From the NCBI RefSeq assembly GCF_004403945.1, contig NZ_SOHM01000029.1, positions 38,978 to 102,977 on the forward strand: 64,000 nucleotides of DNA. The letters run 5' to 3'. The number at the start of each line of letters is the position of its first letter. Within the stretch, counting starts at the first letter, position 1. A program made the position numbers and the translations under genes. This stretch comes from Cryobacterium lactosi. Its GTDB lineage: Bacteria; Actinomycetota; Actinomycetes; Actinomycetales; Microbacteriaceae. The notes below the pieces were generated by a model that searched no databases, was not told the origin of the DNA, and worked only from the letters and a program-made list of their open reading frames with translations. Below are positions 39,975-48,233 of the stretch, piece by piece.

Positions 39975-41501
39975 CTACACGGCGTCAGCAGCCGCTTCCT
40001 TCGCGGCCTTGCGCTCCGCCTTCTCGGCGTCGAGCACAGCCTTCTCGGCCGCCTTCTCCGCGGCGATCCAGACGTCACGCTTGGCTCCGGGCACCCAACC
40101 CTTGTCCACAACGCGGATCTGGTAGACGATCGCGACGCTGACGAGCACCACGGCGATGAGGATCGCGAGGATGACCGCGAGGCCGCCGCCCACGCCGACG
40201 CTCACACCCACGAGGGTGCCGAACCAGCCGAAGTCCGCGTCGCCGAAGGTGCTGTTGGCGAAGCCGAAGTCGCCAAGCACCAGCAGCAGAATGGCGGGCA
40301 GGATGGTGATGATCACGCCGTTGACGAAACCGCCGATCATCGCGCCCAGGCGTCCGCCGGTCGCGTTGCCGTAGACACCGGCGCCACCACCGGTGAAGAA
40401 GTGCGGCACCATGCCGGGCAGGATCAGCGCGAGACCGAAGACCGGGTTCAGCCACACCGCCAGTACACCGAGGGCGATGAGGCCACCGGCGAAGGAACTC
40501 AGAAAGCCGATCAGCACGGCGTTGGCGCCGAACGGGAACACGATGGGGATGTCGAGCGCCGGGCGGGCTCCGGGGACGACCTTCTCGGCGATGCCCTGGA
40601 ACGCGGGAACGAGTTCACCAAGCACGGTGCGCACACCGTAGAGGATAACTGCGACGCCTACACCGAACTGCAATGCCTGCGAGAACGCCGCCATGATGAA
40701 CGCGCCGGCGTCGGCGGACCCGAAGATGTCGAGCGCCTCCTGCAGCGGCAGGGCGATGAGGCCCCAGATGGCGAAGACCATGTAGATGAGCACCATCGAC
40801 AGTGACGTGGCCACCATCGAGTCGCGCAGGAACTTCAGGCCCTGCGGAAACTTGATGTCTTCGGTGGACTTGCTGTTGCGGCCCACGACCTGGCCGGCGG
40901 CGCCGGCGGCGATGTAGCCGAGGGTGCCGAAGTGGCCGATCGCGATGGTGTCGTTGCCGGTGATCTTCTTGGTCCATGGGTGCACGAACGCGGGCATCAC
41001 GACCATGATCACGCCGAGCAGCAGCGCACCGATGAGCACGACGAGCCAGCTCTGGCCGGCGCCGAAACCGACCGAGAGCACCACGGTGAGCATGGTGGCC
41101 ATGAAGACCATGTGGTGCCCCGTGAGGAACACATATTTAAGAGGAGTGAACCGGGCCAGCGCGAGCATCACCAGGAAGCCGAGCGTGAGCACGTAGGCGC
41201 TCTGCGCACCGAATTCGTCCTGCGCAATGGCGGTGATGACCTCGTTGGTGGGGATGACGCCCTGGGCACCGGTCACCGCGAGAATCAGGTTGCCCAGCGG
41301 GTCGAGCGAGCCCACCACCACGTTGGCGCCGGCGCCGAGGATCAGGAAGCCGAGAGCCGCCTTGAGGGCACCGCCGATCACCTGCCCGGAGTTGCGCTTG
41401 AGCGCCATCAGCCCGATCGCGGTGATGATGCCGATCAGATACGCGGGCACGTTGAGAATCTGCTGCCCGATGAAATTCAGTACGACGACTAGCCACTCCA
41501 T
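39975..41501 (-). CDS. PTS sugar transporter subunit IIC, ascorbate (SgaT/UlaA) type
   Basis: A 508-aa membrane permease of the UlaA family, about 11 helices. It carries the family's MVPHFFTGGGAGVYGNATGGRLGAMIGGFVNG and the early GQQILNVPAYLIGIITAIGLMALKR. A ~45-residue charged C-terminal tail rich in Ala/Glu/Lys (WIAAEKAAEKAVLDAEKAERKAAKEAA) is probably helical and cytoplasmic. It is last in a IIA-IIB-IIC series on the minus strand. The family transports ascorbate in enterobacteria; the gene context here lacks ascorbate enzymes, so the substrate is uncertain. Confidence 0.9.
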   Translation of the reverse strand: MEWLVVVLNFIGQQILNVPAYLIGIITAIGLMALKRNSGQVIGGALKAALGFLILGAGANVVVGSLDPLGNLILAVTGAQGVIPTNEVITAIAQDEFGAQSAYVLTLGFLVMLALARFTPLKYVFLTGHHMVFMATMLTVVLSVGFGAGQSWLVVLIGALLLGVIMVVMPAFVHPWTKKITGNDTIAIGHFGTLGYIAAGAAGQVVGRNSKSTEDIKFPQGLKFLRDSMVATSLSMVLIYMVFAIWGLIALPLQEALDIFGSADAGAFIMAAFSQALQFGVGVAVILYGVRTVLGELVPAFQGIAEKVVPGARPALDIPIVFPFGANAVLIGFLSSFAGGLIALGVLAVWLNPVFGLALILPGMVPHFFTGGGAGVYGNATGGRLGAMIGGFVNGVIITILPAILLLVLGDFGFANSTFGDADFGWFGTLVGVSVGVGGGLAVILAILIAVVLVSVAIVYQIRVVDKGWVPGAKRDVWIAAEKAAEKAVLDAEKAERKAAKEAAADAV

Positions 41502-41543
41502 TGTGGGAGCTCCTAATTCTGTGAGAGTGAGACGGTGACGGGG

Positions 41544-41816
41544 TTACTCGACGGCGGCGGTGAGCTTCTCGGTGATCTCCTCGAGATCGAAGAAGTTGTT
41601 GATGATGATGACCTCGGCGGGCACGTCGCCGAGCTCCTCGGCCAGTTCCTCCGAGGTGAGCACGATCTCGGCGGTCTGCGCGGCGCCACGGGCCACGCCC
41701 ATGTCGGCGGCTTCAACATCCGCATCGATGCCGAGCTTGGCGAGAACCTTCTCGGCGTTCATTTTGAGCAGCACTGAGGTTCCAATGCCCATTCCACAGA
41801 CGGCGACGATCTTCAT
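41544..41816 (-). CDS. PTS subunit IIB, ascorbate (SgaB/UlaB) type
   Basis: A 90-aa phosphocarrier. The phosphorylated Cys is in MKIVAVCGMGIGTSVLLKMNAEKVL near the N-terminus (Cys7). The rest has the IIB Rossmann-like pattern (IVLTSEELAEELG, VIIINNFFDLEEITEKL). It passes phosphate from IIA to the sugar during uptake through IIC. It lies 42 bases upstream of the IIC gene on the same strand. Confidence 0.92.
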   Translation of the reverse strand: MKIVAVCGMGIGTSVLLKMNAEKVLAKLGIDADVEAADMGVARGAAQTAEIVLTSEELAEELGDVPAEVIIINNFFDLEEITEKLTAAVE

Positions 41817-41873
41817 GGGGTGCCTTTCGATTGGGTGAGACGAGTGTGAGAAAGCGGTTGTGTGGGGGCCGCG

Positions 41874-42335
41874 TTACGCGGCAGCAGCGGCGAGGTCGCC
41901 GAGCACGGCGCGCACCTCGTCGGCGGTCTTGGCCACGACCAGGCGCTTCATCGCGGGGCCGTCGGAGAGCACCCCGGCGAGCGAGCGCATTACCTGGAGG
42001 TGCGCGTCGTGGTCCTTGGCGGCCAGGCCGATCACGAGGGTGACGGGGTCGTTGGCCTTGTTGCCGAACTCCACCGGGGTGGCCAGGCTAACCCAGCTCA
42101 GTCCCCCGGTGAGAACCGCGGGCGACGGGCGGGAGTGCGCGAGGGCGACGCCCGGGGCGATGACGATGTAGGGGCCGTGCTTCTCGACGGCGTCGATCAT
42201 CTCGTCGGTGTAGGCATCCGTGGTGGCGCCGCCGGCCACGAGTCCCGCGCCCGCGAGACGGATGGCGGCCCGCCAGTCGGCGGCCTCCGCCTGGGTCTCG
42301 ATCGACGAGAGGGCTTCGGCCAGGTTCAGTGCCAC
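41874..42335 (-). CDS. PTS subunit IIA, mannitol/fructose/ascorbate (UlaC) type
   Basis: A 153-aa IIA protein. The phosphorylated His is in YIVIAPGVALAHSRP. The start is GTG at 42335 with AAAGGAG upstream, which decides it. Family pattern: YTDEMIDAVEKHGPYIVIAPG and the later VIGLAAKDHDAHLQVMRSLAGVL. It is first of the three PTS genes and lies behind its own regulatory box (42403-42436). It receives phosphate from HPr. Confidence 0.92.
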   Translation of the reverse strand: MALNLAEALSSIETQAEAADWRAAIRLAGAGLVAGGATTDAYTDEMIDAVEKHGPYIVIAPGVALAHSRPSPAVLTGGLSWVSLATPVEFGNKANDPVTLVIGLAAKDHDAHLQVMRSLAGVLSDGPAMKRLVVAKTADEVRAVLGDLAAAAA

Positions 42336-42402
42336 GAATGAACTCCTTTGTTGTTTCCGGTGCAGCCGGCCCGCGAGGGCGACTGGCTTGACTGTATAAG
42401 CC

Positions 42403-42436
42403 TAAGCGACCTTTTGTCTACAAGTGCACCAAAGTA
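42403..42436 (-). promoter_or_regulatory. Candidate ROK operator upstream of the PTS genes
   Basis: The segment ending in ACCAAAGTA (42428-42436), preceded by TTTGTCTACAA, resembles the site at 43787-43802, where TTTGTATACCAAAGTA occurs. Both lie in front of the genes of one catabolic locus, so a common regulator, the ROK protein, is the simplest reading. Confidence 0.5.
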
Positions 42437-42529
42437 AATTCGGATGCCTCGCCGGGGTCGCCGCCAGCGGGCGCGCCAAACCGCGCGGCCATCAGTGCCG
42501 CCGCCGGGCCGGAACAGTGACGGGCCAGC

Positions 42530-43714
42530 TCAGGCCGGCTGCGTGTGCAGCGAGACGCCGATGCCGCCGCCGCGGGTGAGCCGACTGATGCGGTCAGCCT
42601 CGAAGAGCGCGTCCTGCGCGATGAGCGACGCACCGGTGACACCGGCGATGTGGCCGAGCCGGGACTTCTCCACCACCAACCCCTGGAGGGCGAAGTCGCG
42701 CGCGCCGGCGAAGATCGCCTCCCGAATCGCGCCAAGGAACAGCTCGCCTGCCTGCGCAAGGTTGCCGCCGACCACCACGGCCTGCGGGTTGAGCAGCCCC
42801 ACCACGTGGGCGAGGCTCTGGCCGATCTCGGTGCCGGTCTCGGCGAGCAGGCGCAGCACGGCGGCGTCGCCGTCGTTGGCCAGGCCCACGATGTCGCTAC
42901 TGGTGCGCACCCGGCGACCCAGGCTGAGTAGCTCGCTGCGAATGACCGCCCCGCTGGCGATCGACTCCAGCCGCACGGTGCGGTCCCCGCCGGCGCGCAC
43001 GGCGCTGAGCTCGCCGGCACCGCCGCGGGAGCCGTGGTAGATCGAGCCGTCGAGCACGAACGCCAAGCCCACGCCGATGCCGGCCTTGAGCACCACCACA
43101 TCGCGGTACTCGGTCCAGCCGCGGCGGGCCTCGGCGAGCGCCATGATGTTCACGTCCCGGTCCACGGCGAAGACGGCGTGGTCGTAACGGCCGGCGAAGT
43201 ACTCCTTCACCAGCACGTCGTTCCACTGGGTGTCCACCTGCGGGCTGGCGAGCCGCCCGGTGACGAAGTCGACCGGGCCGGGCACACCCACGCCGATGCC
43301 CACCACGTCGGCGCGGGTCTTGCCGAGCCGGTCGAGCATGTGGTCGAACACCTGGCCGGCCCACTCGAAGATCTCCGCCGGCCCCTCGCTCAGACCGATG
43401 TCGGCCTCATCTTCACTGAGGATGGTGGAGACCAGGTCGGTGATGGCCAGACGGGTGTGCGAACCGCCGATGTCCACGGCCAGCAGTAGGCCGACATCCG
43501 GGTTCACGGCGAATTCTTCGGGCGGGCGGCCGCCGCGGGAGTCGAGCTGCCCCACGCTCATCACGATGGAGGCGTGCAGCAGTTCGTCGAGCCGGCGGGC
43601 CAGGGTGATGCGCGACCAGCCGAGCTGCTCGATGAGGTCGGTGCGGGTGGTGGCACGGCCGGAGCGGATGAGGTCAAGCACCACACCCGAGCCGGTGGAC
43701 AGAGCGTGTGCCAT
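42530..43714 (-). CDS. ROK-family transcriptional regulator
   Basis: A 394-aa ROK repressor. There is a winged helix at the N-terminus (LIRSGRATTRTDLIEQLGWSRITLARRLDELL) and then the sugar-kinase-like ROK domain: LLAVDIGGSHTRLAITDL with the phosphate loop, VGIGVGVPGPVDF, and LKAGIGVGLAFVLDGSIYHGSRGGAGELS. The usual zinc site Cys cluster of ROK kinases is not evident, as is common in regulators. The ATG at 43714 is preferred. It is divergent to the transketolase gene and upstream of the PTS genes, so it probably controls both. Confidence 0.93.
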   Translation of the reverse strand: MAHALSTGSGVVLDLIRSGRATTRTDLIEQLGWSRITLARRLDELLHASIVMSVGQLDSRGGRPPEEFAVNPDVGLLLAVDIGGSHTRLAITDLVSTILSEDEADIGLSEGPAEIFEWAGQVFDHMLDRLGKTRADVVGIGVGVPGPVDFVTGRLASPQVDTQWNDVLVKEYFAGRYDHAVFAVDRDVNIMALAEARRGWTEYRDVVVLKAGIGVGLAFVLDGSIYHGSRGGAGELSAVRAGGDRTVRLESIASGAVIRSELLSLGRRVRTSSDIVGLANDGDAAVLRLLAETGTEIGQSLAHVVGLLNPQAVVVGGNLAQAGELFLGAIREAIFAGARDFALQGLVVEKSRLGHIAGVTGASLIAQDALFEADRISRLTRGGGIGVSLHTQPA

Positions 43715-43786
43715 GGAATTCCCATCCTTCGAACGCATCCGCCCGGCCTGCGGGTGGTGCAAAACCAACTGTTTGACTTAAGTACA

Positions 43787-43802
43787 TTTGTATACCAAAG
43801 TA
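43787..43802. promoter_or_regulatory. Candidate ROK operator between regulator and transketolase
   Basis: TTTGTATACCAAAGTA; TTTG and CAAA flank the TATAC centre as a dyad. It ends 6 bases before the transketolase start codon, which also lacks a clear ribosome site, so binding here would block expression directly. It shares ACCAAAGTA with the site before the PTS genes. Confidence 0.6.
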
Positions 43803-43808
43803 TCTCGC

Positions 43809-45890
43809 ATGGCTACCGAAACGAAGAAGTTCCCGTCACAGACGACGTCCGCCGCACTCGACGCCCGCGCCGTCGCAAGCGCCCAGGCCCTGGCCGCCCA
43901 CGTGGTGCAGGCCAAAGGACATGGACACGGCGGCACCGCCATGGCATTGGCACCAGTGTCCCACGTGTTGTTCTCCCGAGTGCTGCGGCACTCCCCCGCC
44001 CACCCCGACTGGCCCGCCCGCGACCGCTTCGTTCTTTCGGCCGGTCACGCGAGCCTTTTGCTCTACACCCAGCTGTTCCTCACCGGCTACGGCCTCACCC
44101 TCGACGACCTGGCCAAGAGCCGCACCCTGGGCTCGAAGACCCCAGGTCACCCCGAGGTGCACCACACCGTGGGCGTGGAGATGAGCACCGGCCCGCTCGG
44201 CCAGGGCGTCGCCTCCGCGGTGGGCATGGCCATGGCCGCCCGGCACGAGAGCGCCATGTTCACCCCCGGCTCCGCCCTGCTCGACCACACCACCTGGGTA
44301 CTCGCCGGCGACGGTTGCCTGCAGGAGGGCGTCTCCGGTGAGGCGAGCAGCCTGGCCGGCACCCTCGGCCTCGACAACCTCGTGCTGATCTGGGACGACA
44401 ATCACATCACCATCGACTCCGGCACTGACGAGACCTTCAGCGAAGACGTGCGAGCCCGCTACCGGGCCTACGGATGGCGGGTGCTCGAGATCGACACCCC
44501 CACCGACCTCGATGCCCTCGAGGCCACCCTGCGCGAGGCAGCCGAGCGCACCGGCCGGCCCACCCTCGTGGCCCTGCGCACCGTGATCGGCGCCCCGTCG
44601 ACTAAGTTCAGCGGCACCTCCGCCGCGCACTCCGGCGGCTTCGGCGCCGACGAGCTCGCCCTGGTGAAGACCACGCTGGGGTTCGCGCCCGACGCACCGC
44701 TTCACGACCTCGTCTCCCCCGAGACCCTCGAGCACACCCGCGGCGCGCTCACCCGCGGCGAGCGGATGCACACCACCTGGGAGGCCGACCTCGCCACCTG
44801 GGCCACCCGGGAGCCCGAGGCCGCCGCCCGCTGGCGAGCCTTCCGCGGCGGCGAATTCTCCACCGCCGCCCTCGACACCGTGAAGCTCGGCGAGCCCGGC
44901 GACAAGATCGCCACCCGCAAGACCAACGGCGCCGTGCTCCGCGCCCTACAGGGCCAGGCCCCGCTCTGGGGCGGCTCCGCCGACCTCGCTGGCTCCACCA
45001 CAGTGGAGGTGGACGGCGACAGGTTCTCCGCCGCCAACCCGGCCGGCGAGTTCATCCGGTTCGGCATCCGCGAGCACGCCATGGCCGCCATCCTCAGCGG
45101 CATCGCCCTGCAGGGTCCGTGGCGCCCGTTCGCCTCCACCTACCTGGTGTTCAGCGACTACATGCGCCCGAGCATCCGCCTGGCCGCACTGATGGGCCTC
45201 GGCGCGGTGTACGTCTACACCCACGATTCCGTCGCCGTGGGCGAAGATGGCCCCACCCACCAGCCGGTGGAGCAGATCGGGTCGCTGCGCACCGTGCCAG
45301 GCCTCGACGTCGTGCGCCCCGCCGACTCCGTCGAGGTCGTCGCCGCCTGGCGCCGCATCCTCGCCTCGCCCGACCGCCCGGTCGCCCTCATCCTCAGCCG
45401 GCAAGACCTGCCCGTGCTGACCAGCACCGCCCTCACCCAGGCCGGGGTGACGGCCGGTGGCTACGTGCGCTGGCAGCACGGCGACGGCACCGACCTGGCG
45501 ATCCTCGCCACCGGCAGCGAGGTGCACCTCGCCATCGACGCCGCCACCCAGCTCGCCGACGAGGGCATCAACGCCCGAGTAATCTCGATGCCCTGCGTTG
45601 AGTGGTTCGCCGAGCAGACCGCCGAGTACCGCGAGTCGGTGCTGCCGGCTGCCCTGCGCGCCCGGGTCGCCGTCGAGGCCGGCCGCGGCGACGCCTGGTA
45701 CCGCTGGGTGGGAATAGACGGCCAGGTGGTTTCGGTCGAGGAGTTCGGCGAGTCGGGCAGCGGCCCCGAGGTGCTGCGCCTTCGCGGCATCCACCTCGAC
45801 GCGGTCATCGCCGCCGCGCACGACACCCTCACCAGCACTGCCGGCGACCGCACCACGGCGCACGGCACCCCCGAACTGATCACCAACTAA
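43809..45890 (+). CDS. tkt: Divergent transketolase
   Basis: A 693-aa full-length transketolase, with thiamine-diphosphate site [18 protein letters not shown]...[10 protein letters not shown], domain [35 protein letters not shown] and the His of [19 protein letters not shown]. The usual N-terminal SGHPG motif is changed to GHGHGG, so it is probably a pathway-specific paralogue and not the housekeeping enzyme. It converts C2 units between ketose and aldose phosphates with magnesium and ThDP. It is followed 10 bases later by deoC and faces the ROK regulator. Confidence 0.93.
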   Translation: MATETKKFPSQTTSAALDARAVASAQALAAHVVQAKGHGHGGTAMALAPVSHVLFSRVLRHSPAHPDWPARDRFVLSAGHASLLLYTQLFLTGYGLTLDDLAKSRTLGSKTPGHPEVHHTVGVEMSTGPLGQGVASAVGMAMAARHESAMFTPGSALLDHTTWVLAGDGCLQEGVSGEASSLAGTLGLDNLVLIWDDNHITIDSGTDETFSEDVRARYRAYGWRVLEIDTPTDLDALEATLREAAERTGRPTLVALRTVIGAPSTKFSGTSAAHSGGFGADELALVKTTLGFAPDAPLHDLVSPETLEHTRGALTRGERMHTTWEADLATWATREPEAAARWRAFRGGEFSTAALDTVKLGEPGDKIATRKTNGAVLRALQGQAPLWGGSADLAGSTTVEVDGDRFSAANPAGEFIRFGIREHAMAAILSGIALQGPWRPFASTYLVFSDYMRPSIRLAALMGLGAVYVYTHDSVAVGEDGPTHQPVEQIGSLRTVPGLDVVRPADSVEVVAAWRRILASPDRPVALILSRQDLPVLTSTALTQAGVTAGGYVRWQHGDGTDLAILATGSEVHLAIDAATQLADEGINARVISMPCVEWFAEQTAEYRESVLPAALRARVAVEAGRGDAWYRWVGIDGQVVSVEEFGESGSGPEVLRLRGIHLDAVIAAAHDTLTSTAGDRTTAHGTPELITN

Positions 45891-45900
45891 GGACGCACCC

Positions 45901-46596
45901 ATGACTTCCCTCTCCCCTAACGCCGCCACCGTGGCCCGCATGATCGACCACACCCTGCTCAAGCCCGAGGCCACCGCCGACGACGTCACCGCCCTCATCG
46001 CCGAAGCCATCGAGCTGGGCACCTACTCGGTCTGCGTCTCTCCCTCGATGCTGCCGCTCACCATCCCCGCCGGCGCCGACCTCAAGATCGCCGTCGTCTG
46101 CGGCTTCCCCAGCGGCAAGCACCTCAGCAGCATCAAGGCCGCCGAGGCCGCTCTCGCCATCAATCAGGGCGCCGACGAGATCGACATGGTCATCGACATC
46201 GGCGCCGCCAAGGCCGGCCGCTTCGCCGACGTGCAGGCCGACATCGCGGCCGTGCGCGCCAGCGTCCCCGCCCCGAAGCTGCTCAAGGTGATCATCGAGT
46301 CCGCTGCGCTGACAGATGCCGAGATCGTTGCCGTCTGCAACGCCGCCGTGGCCGCGGGTGCCGACTTCGTCAAAACCTCCACCGGCTTCCACTCCGCCGG
46401 TGGCGCCTCTGTGCACGCGGTGCGGCTGATGAAACAGACCGTGGGCGAGCGCGCCCAGGTGAAGGCGGCGGGCGGGGTGCGCAGCTTCGAAGACGCGCTC
46501 GCGATGGTTGAGGCCGGTGCAGCCCGACTCGGCGTCTCTGGCAGCGCGGCGTTACTCGCTGGCGCCACCGCAATCGGCTCCGTCGACAACTACTGA
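45901..46596 (+). CDS. deoC: Deoxyribose-phosphate aldolase-type protein
   Basis: A 231-aa TIM-barrel aldolase with [16 protein letters not shown] at the start, [38 protein letters not shown] with its Lys, and the Schiff-base lysine in [15 protein letters not shown]. It cleaves 2-deoxyribose-5-phosphate into acetaldehyde and glyceraldehyde-3-phosphate. It lies 10 bases after the transketolase gene, in one operon. Relatives of DeoC can accept other substrates, and the setting beside a PTS and a transketolase suggests a sugar-catabolic role. Confidence 0.94.
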   Translation: MTSLSPNAATVARMIDHTLLKPEATADDVTALIAEAIELGTYSVCVSPSMLPLTIPAGADLKIAVVCGFPSGKHLSSIKAAEAALAINQGADEIDMVIDIGAAKAGRFADVQADIAAVRASVPAPKLLKVIIESAALTDAEIVAVCNAAVAAGADFVKTSTGFHSAGGASVHAVRLMKQTVGERAQVKAAGGVRSFEDALAMVEAGAARLGVSGSAALLAGATAIGSVDNY

Positions 46597-47169
46597 TCTG
46601 GCGAGAAGCCGCTCCGGTCCCCCGCAAGCGCGACCCGCAGACCACAGCTGTCATCTCGCCGAGCGTCATCCGGCAAGATAACAGTTCCGGGCCGCTGGTC
46701 ACTCCCCAGTGAGCCCACCTAATCAATCACGCGTCGCGCTGATCGCGGCTGGGCGATGTTGGTGCAACACCTTGTGGTCGTGCCGGAGGCATCTGTCGAC
46801 GGAGTGGAGCTCACTACGCTGGTTGCTGCTGTACCTGAACCATGACCACGACAAGATGAATAAGCTGGCCACCGACACCCTCCTTTCGGGCCATTGCGGT
46901 CGCTCCGGGCAATCCTCGGCGAGCCACTCAACAAGGACAAGTCTCGTCGGTGACGTCATCCGCATATGCTCGGCCGGCACATCGAAGCGGTTACTTACCT
47001 GCGGGGCTCGTCGGGAAGCGGGCCTAGATCTTCCGCCGGGCCTAGGCTGCTCCCGCCGAACAGGGAGTAATGCCATTTCTGCATCCATCTGGGCCGCGGA
47101 CCAGAAAGTCATCCCAGCCTGGACATTCTTTGGATGTCGCCAATAGAGTGACGCTGAGGGGTATTGAAG
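46597..47169. other. 573-base gap before the defence island
   Basis: No convincing gene. Two open frames cross it on opposite strands, but neither shows a protein-like pattern. It contains the 25-base sequence at 46693-46717 also seen at 34524. The base composition falls and becomes more mixed from about 46730, and the REP-like palindromes of the left side do not occur. It is the likely left boundary of transferred DNA. The last part includes GAGGGG, the ribosome site of the SRA-HNH gene. Confidence 0.5.
46693..46717. repeat. 25-bp sequence shared with 34524-34548
   Basis: Begins CGCTGGTCACTCC and ends AGCCCA, with 22 of 25 matches to the other copy. The TCACT/AGTGA pair here can form a short hairpin that is not preserved at the other site. 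Its nature is unknown. Confidence 0.45.
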
Positions 47170-48084
47170 ATGGCTAAATTCTTTGGGACACCGGCCGGGG
47201 TCAAGGTCGGCCAGTTCTTCATCGACCGTCGCGCGCTCCACGAAGCACTCGTCCACCGCCCGCCGCAGGCCGGCATCAGCGGAACCAAGTTAGAGGGCTC
47301 CGACTCGATCGTCATATCTGGCGGGTATGTCGACGACGAAGACAACGGCGATTACATCATCTACACCGGCCATGGCGGCAAAGACCCGAATAGTTCTCGT
47401 CAGATCGCGGATCAGTCTCGAGAGGCAACCGGAAATGCTGGTCTCATCACGAGTCATGCCGTAGCTCTGCCGGTTCGTGTCGTGCGAGGAAAGCACAAGA
47501 GTTCAGCGTTTGCCCCGCCGGCGGGTTTTGTCTATTCGGGTCTCTACTTGGTTACCCAATGGTGGATGGAACAGGGGCGGGACGGCTTCCAAATCATTCG
47601 GTTCCGGCTCGAGAGGATCGATGAACAGGTCCCTATTGAACCGCGATCGTTGAATCTGCCTGACCCGGAATTCGCTACAACGTTCGTGTCACGTCGGATT
47701 CGAGATTCGCAGTTGGCGCGTGAGGTCAAGAAGCTCTACGACTATTCGTGTCAGGTCTGCGACCAAGCAATCCCAACCTCGAACAACTCGTTCTACGCCG
47801 AGGGTGCTCATGTCAGACCGTTGGGGCGACCCCATCTGGGCGATGATGCTCTGACGAACATCTTGTGCCTCTGCCCAAACCACCACTCCCAGTTTGATCT
47901 GGGAGGACTCGTTCTCACCGACGATATGGAGGCCATTGAGACACGAACGATGACGCCGATTGCCAGCCTTTCCTTTCGCAAACACCACGTCGTCGAAGCT
48001 TCGAATGCCGGCTACCACCGGGCCCTTTGGCTGGGCACGCGTGGCCTGTCGAGCGACATGCGTGTGCTACAGCCGTCCGCATAG
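47170..48084 (+). CDS. SRA-HNH modification-dependent endonuclease (type IV-like)
   Basis: A 304-aa protein joining two domains. Residues ~5-155 are a YDG/SRA domain (GYVDDEDNGDYIIYTGHGGKD...), the fold that flips out and reads 5-methyl- or hydroxymethylcytosine. Residues ~190-265 are an HNH nuclease (YDYSCQVCDQAIP...EGAHVRPLGRPHLGDDALTNILCLCPNHHSQFDLGGLVL), with two CxxC-type zinc pairs and the catalytic His. Such SRA-HNH enzymes cut DNA carrying modified cytosine. The ATG at 47170 follows GAGGGG at 8 bases. It points toward the four-gene helicase-methylase operon, with which it converges. Confidence 0.92.
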   Translation: MAKFFGTPAGVKVGQFFIDRRALHEALVHRPPQAGISGTKLEGSDSIVISGGYVDDEDNGDYIIYTGHGGKDPNSSRQIADQSREATGNAGLITSHAVALPVRVVRGKHKSSAFAPPAGFVYSGLYLVTQWWMEQGRDGFQIIRFRLERIDEQVPIEPRSLNLPDPEFATTFVSRRIRDSQLAREVKKLYDYSCQVCDQAIPTSNNSFYAEGAHVRPLGRPHLGDDALTNILCLCPNHHSQFDLGGLVLTDDMEAIETRTMTPIASLSFRKHHVVEASNAGYHRALWLGTRGLSSDMRVLQPSA

Positions 48085-48233
48085 AGGGATGCAACTCCAC
48101 ATTTTCGAAGCTTCAGCGTCGGCCTAGCGGTAACGGCGTTTTCAGTCTCTAAAGCCCTTCGCAGTATCGACTGAACATAGGCGGCCATGAGCTTCCGGCA
48201 AGCGGAGAGAAATTCCTGGTATAACTCGCCACG

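Noticed and set aside
39975-42335. Naming the PTS genes ulaA, ulaB and ulaC
   Set aside because: The subunits belong to that family, but the ascorbate catabolic genes are absent, so the symbol would imply an unproved substrate.
46709-47256. Open frames on both strands in the gap before the SRA-HNH gene
   Set aside because: Neither shows a domain, a ribosome site or sensible composition; both are chance frames.
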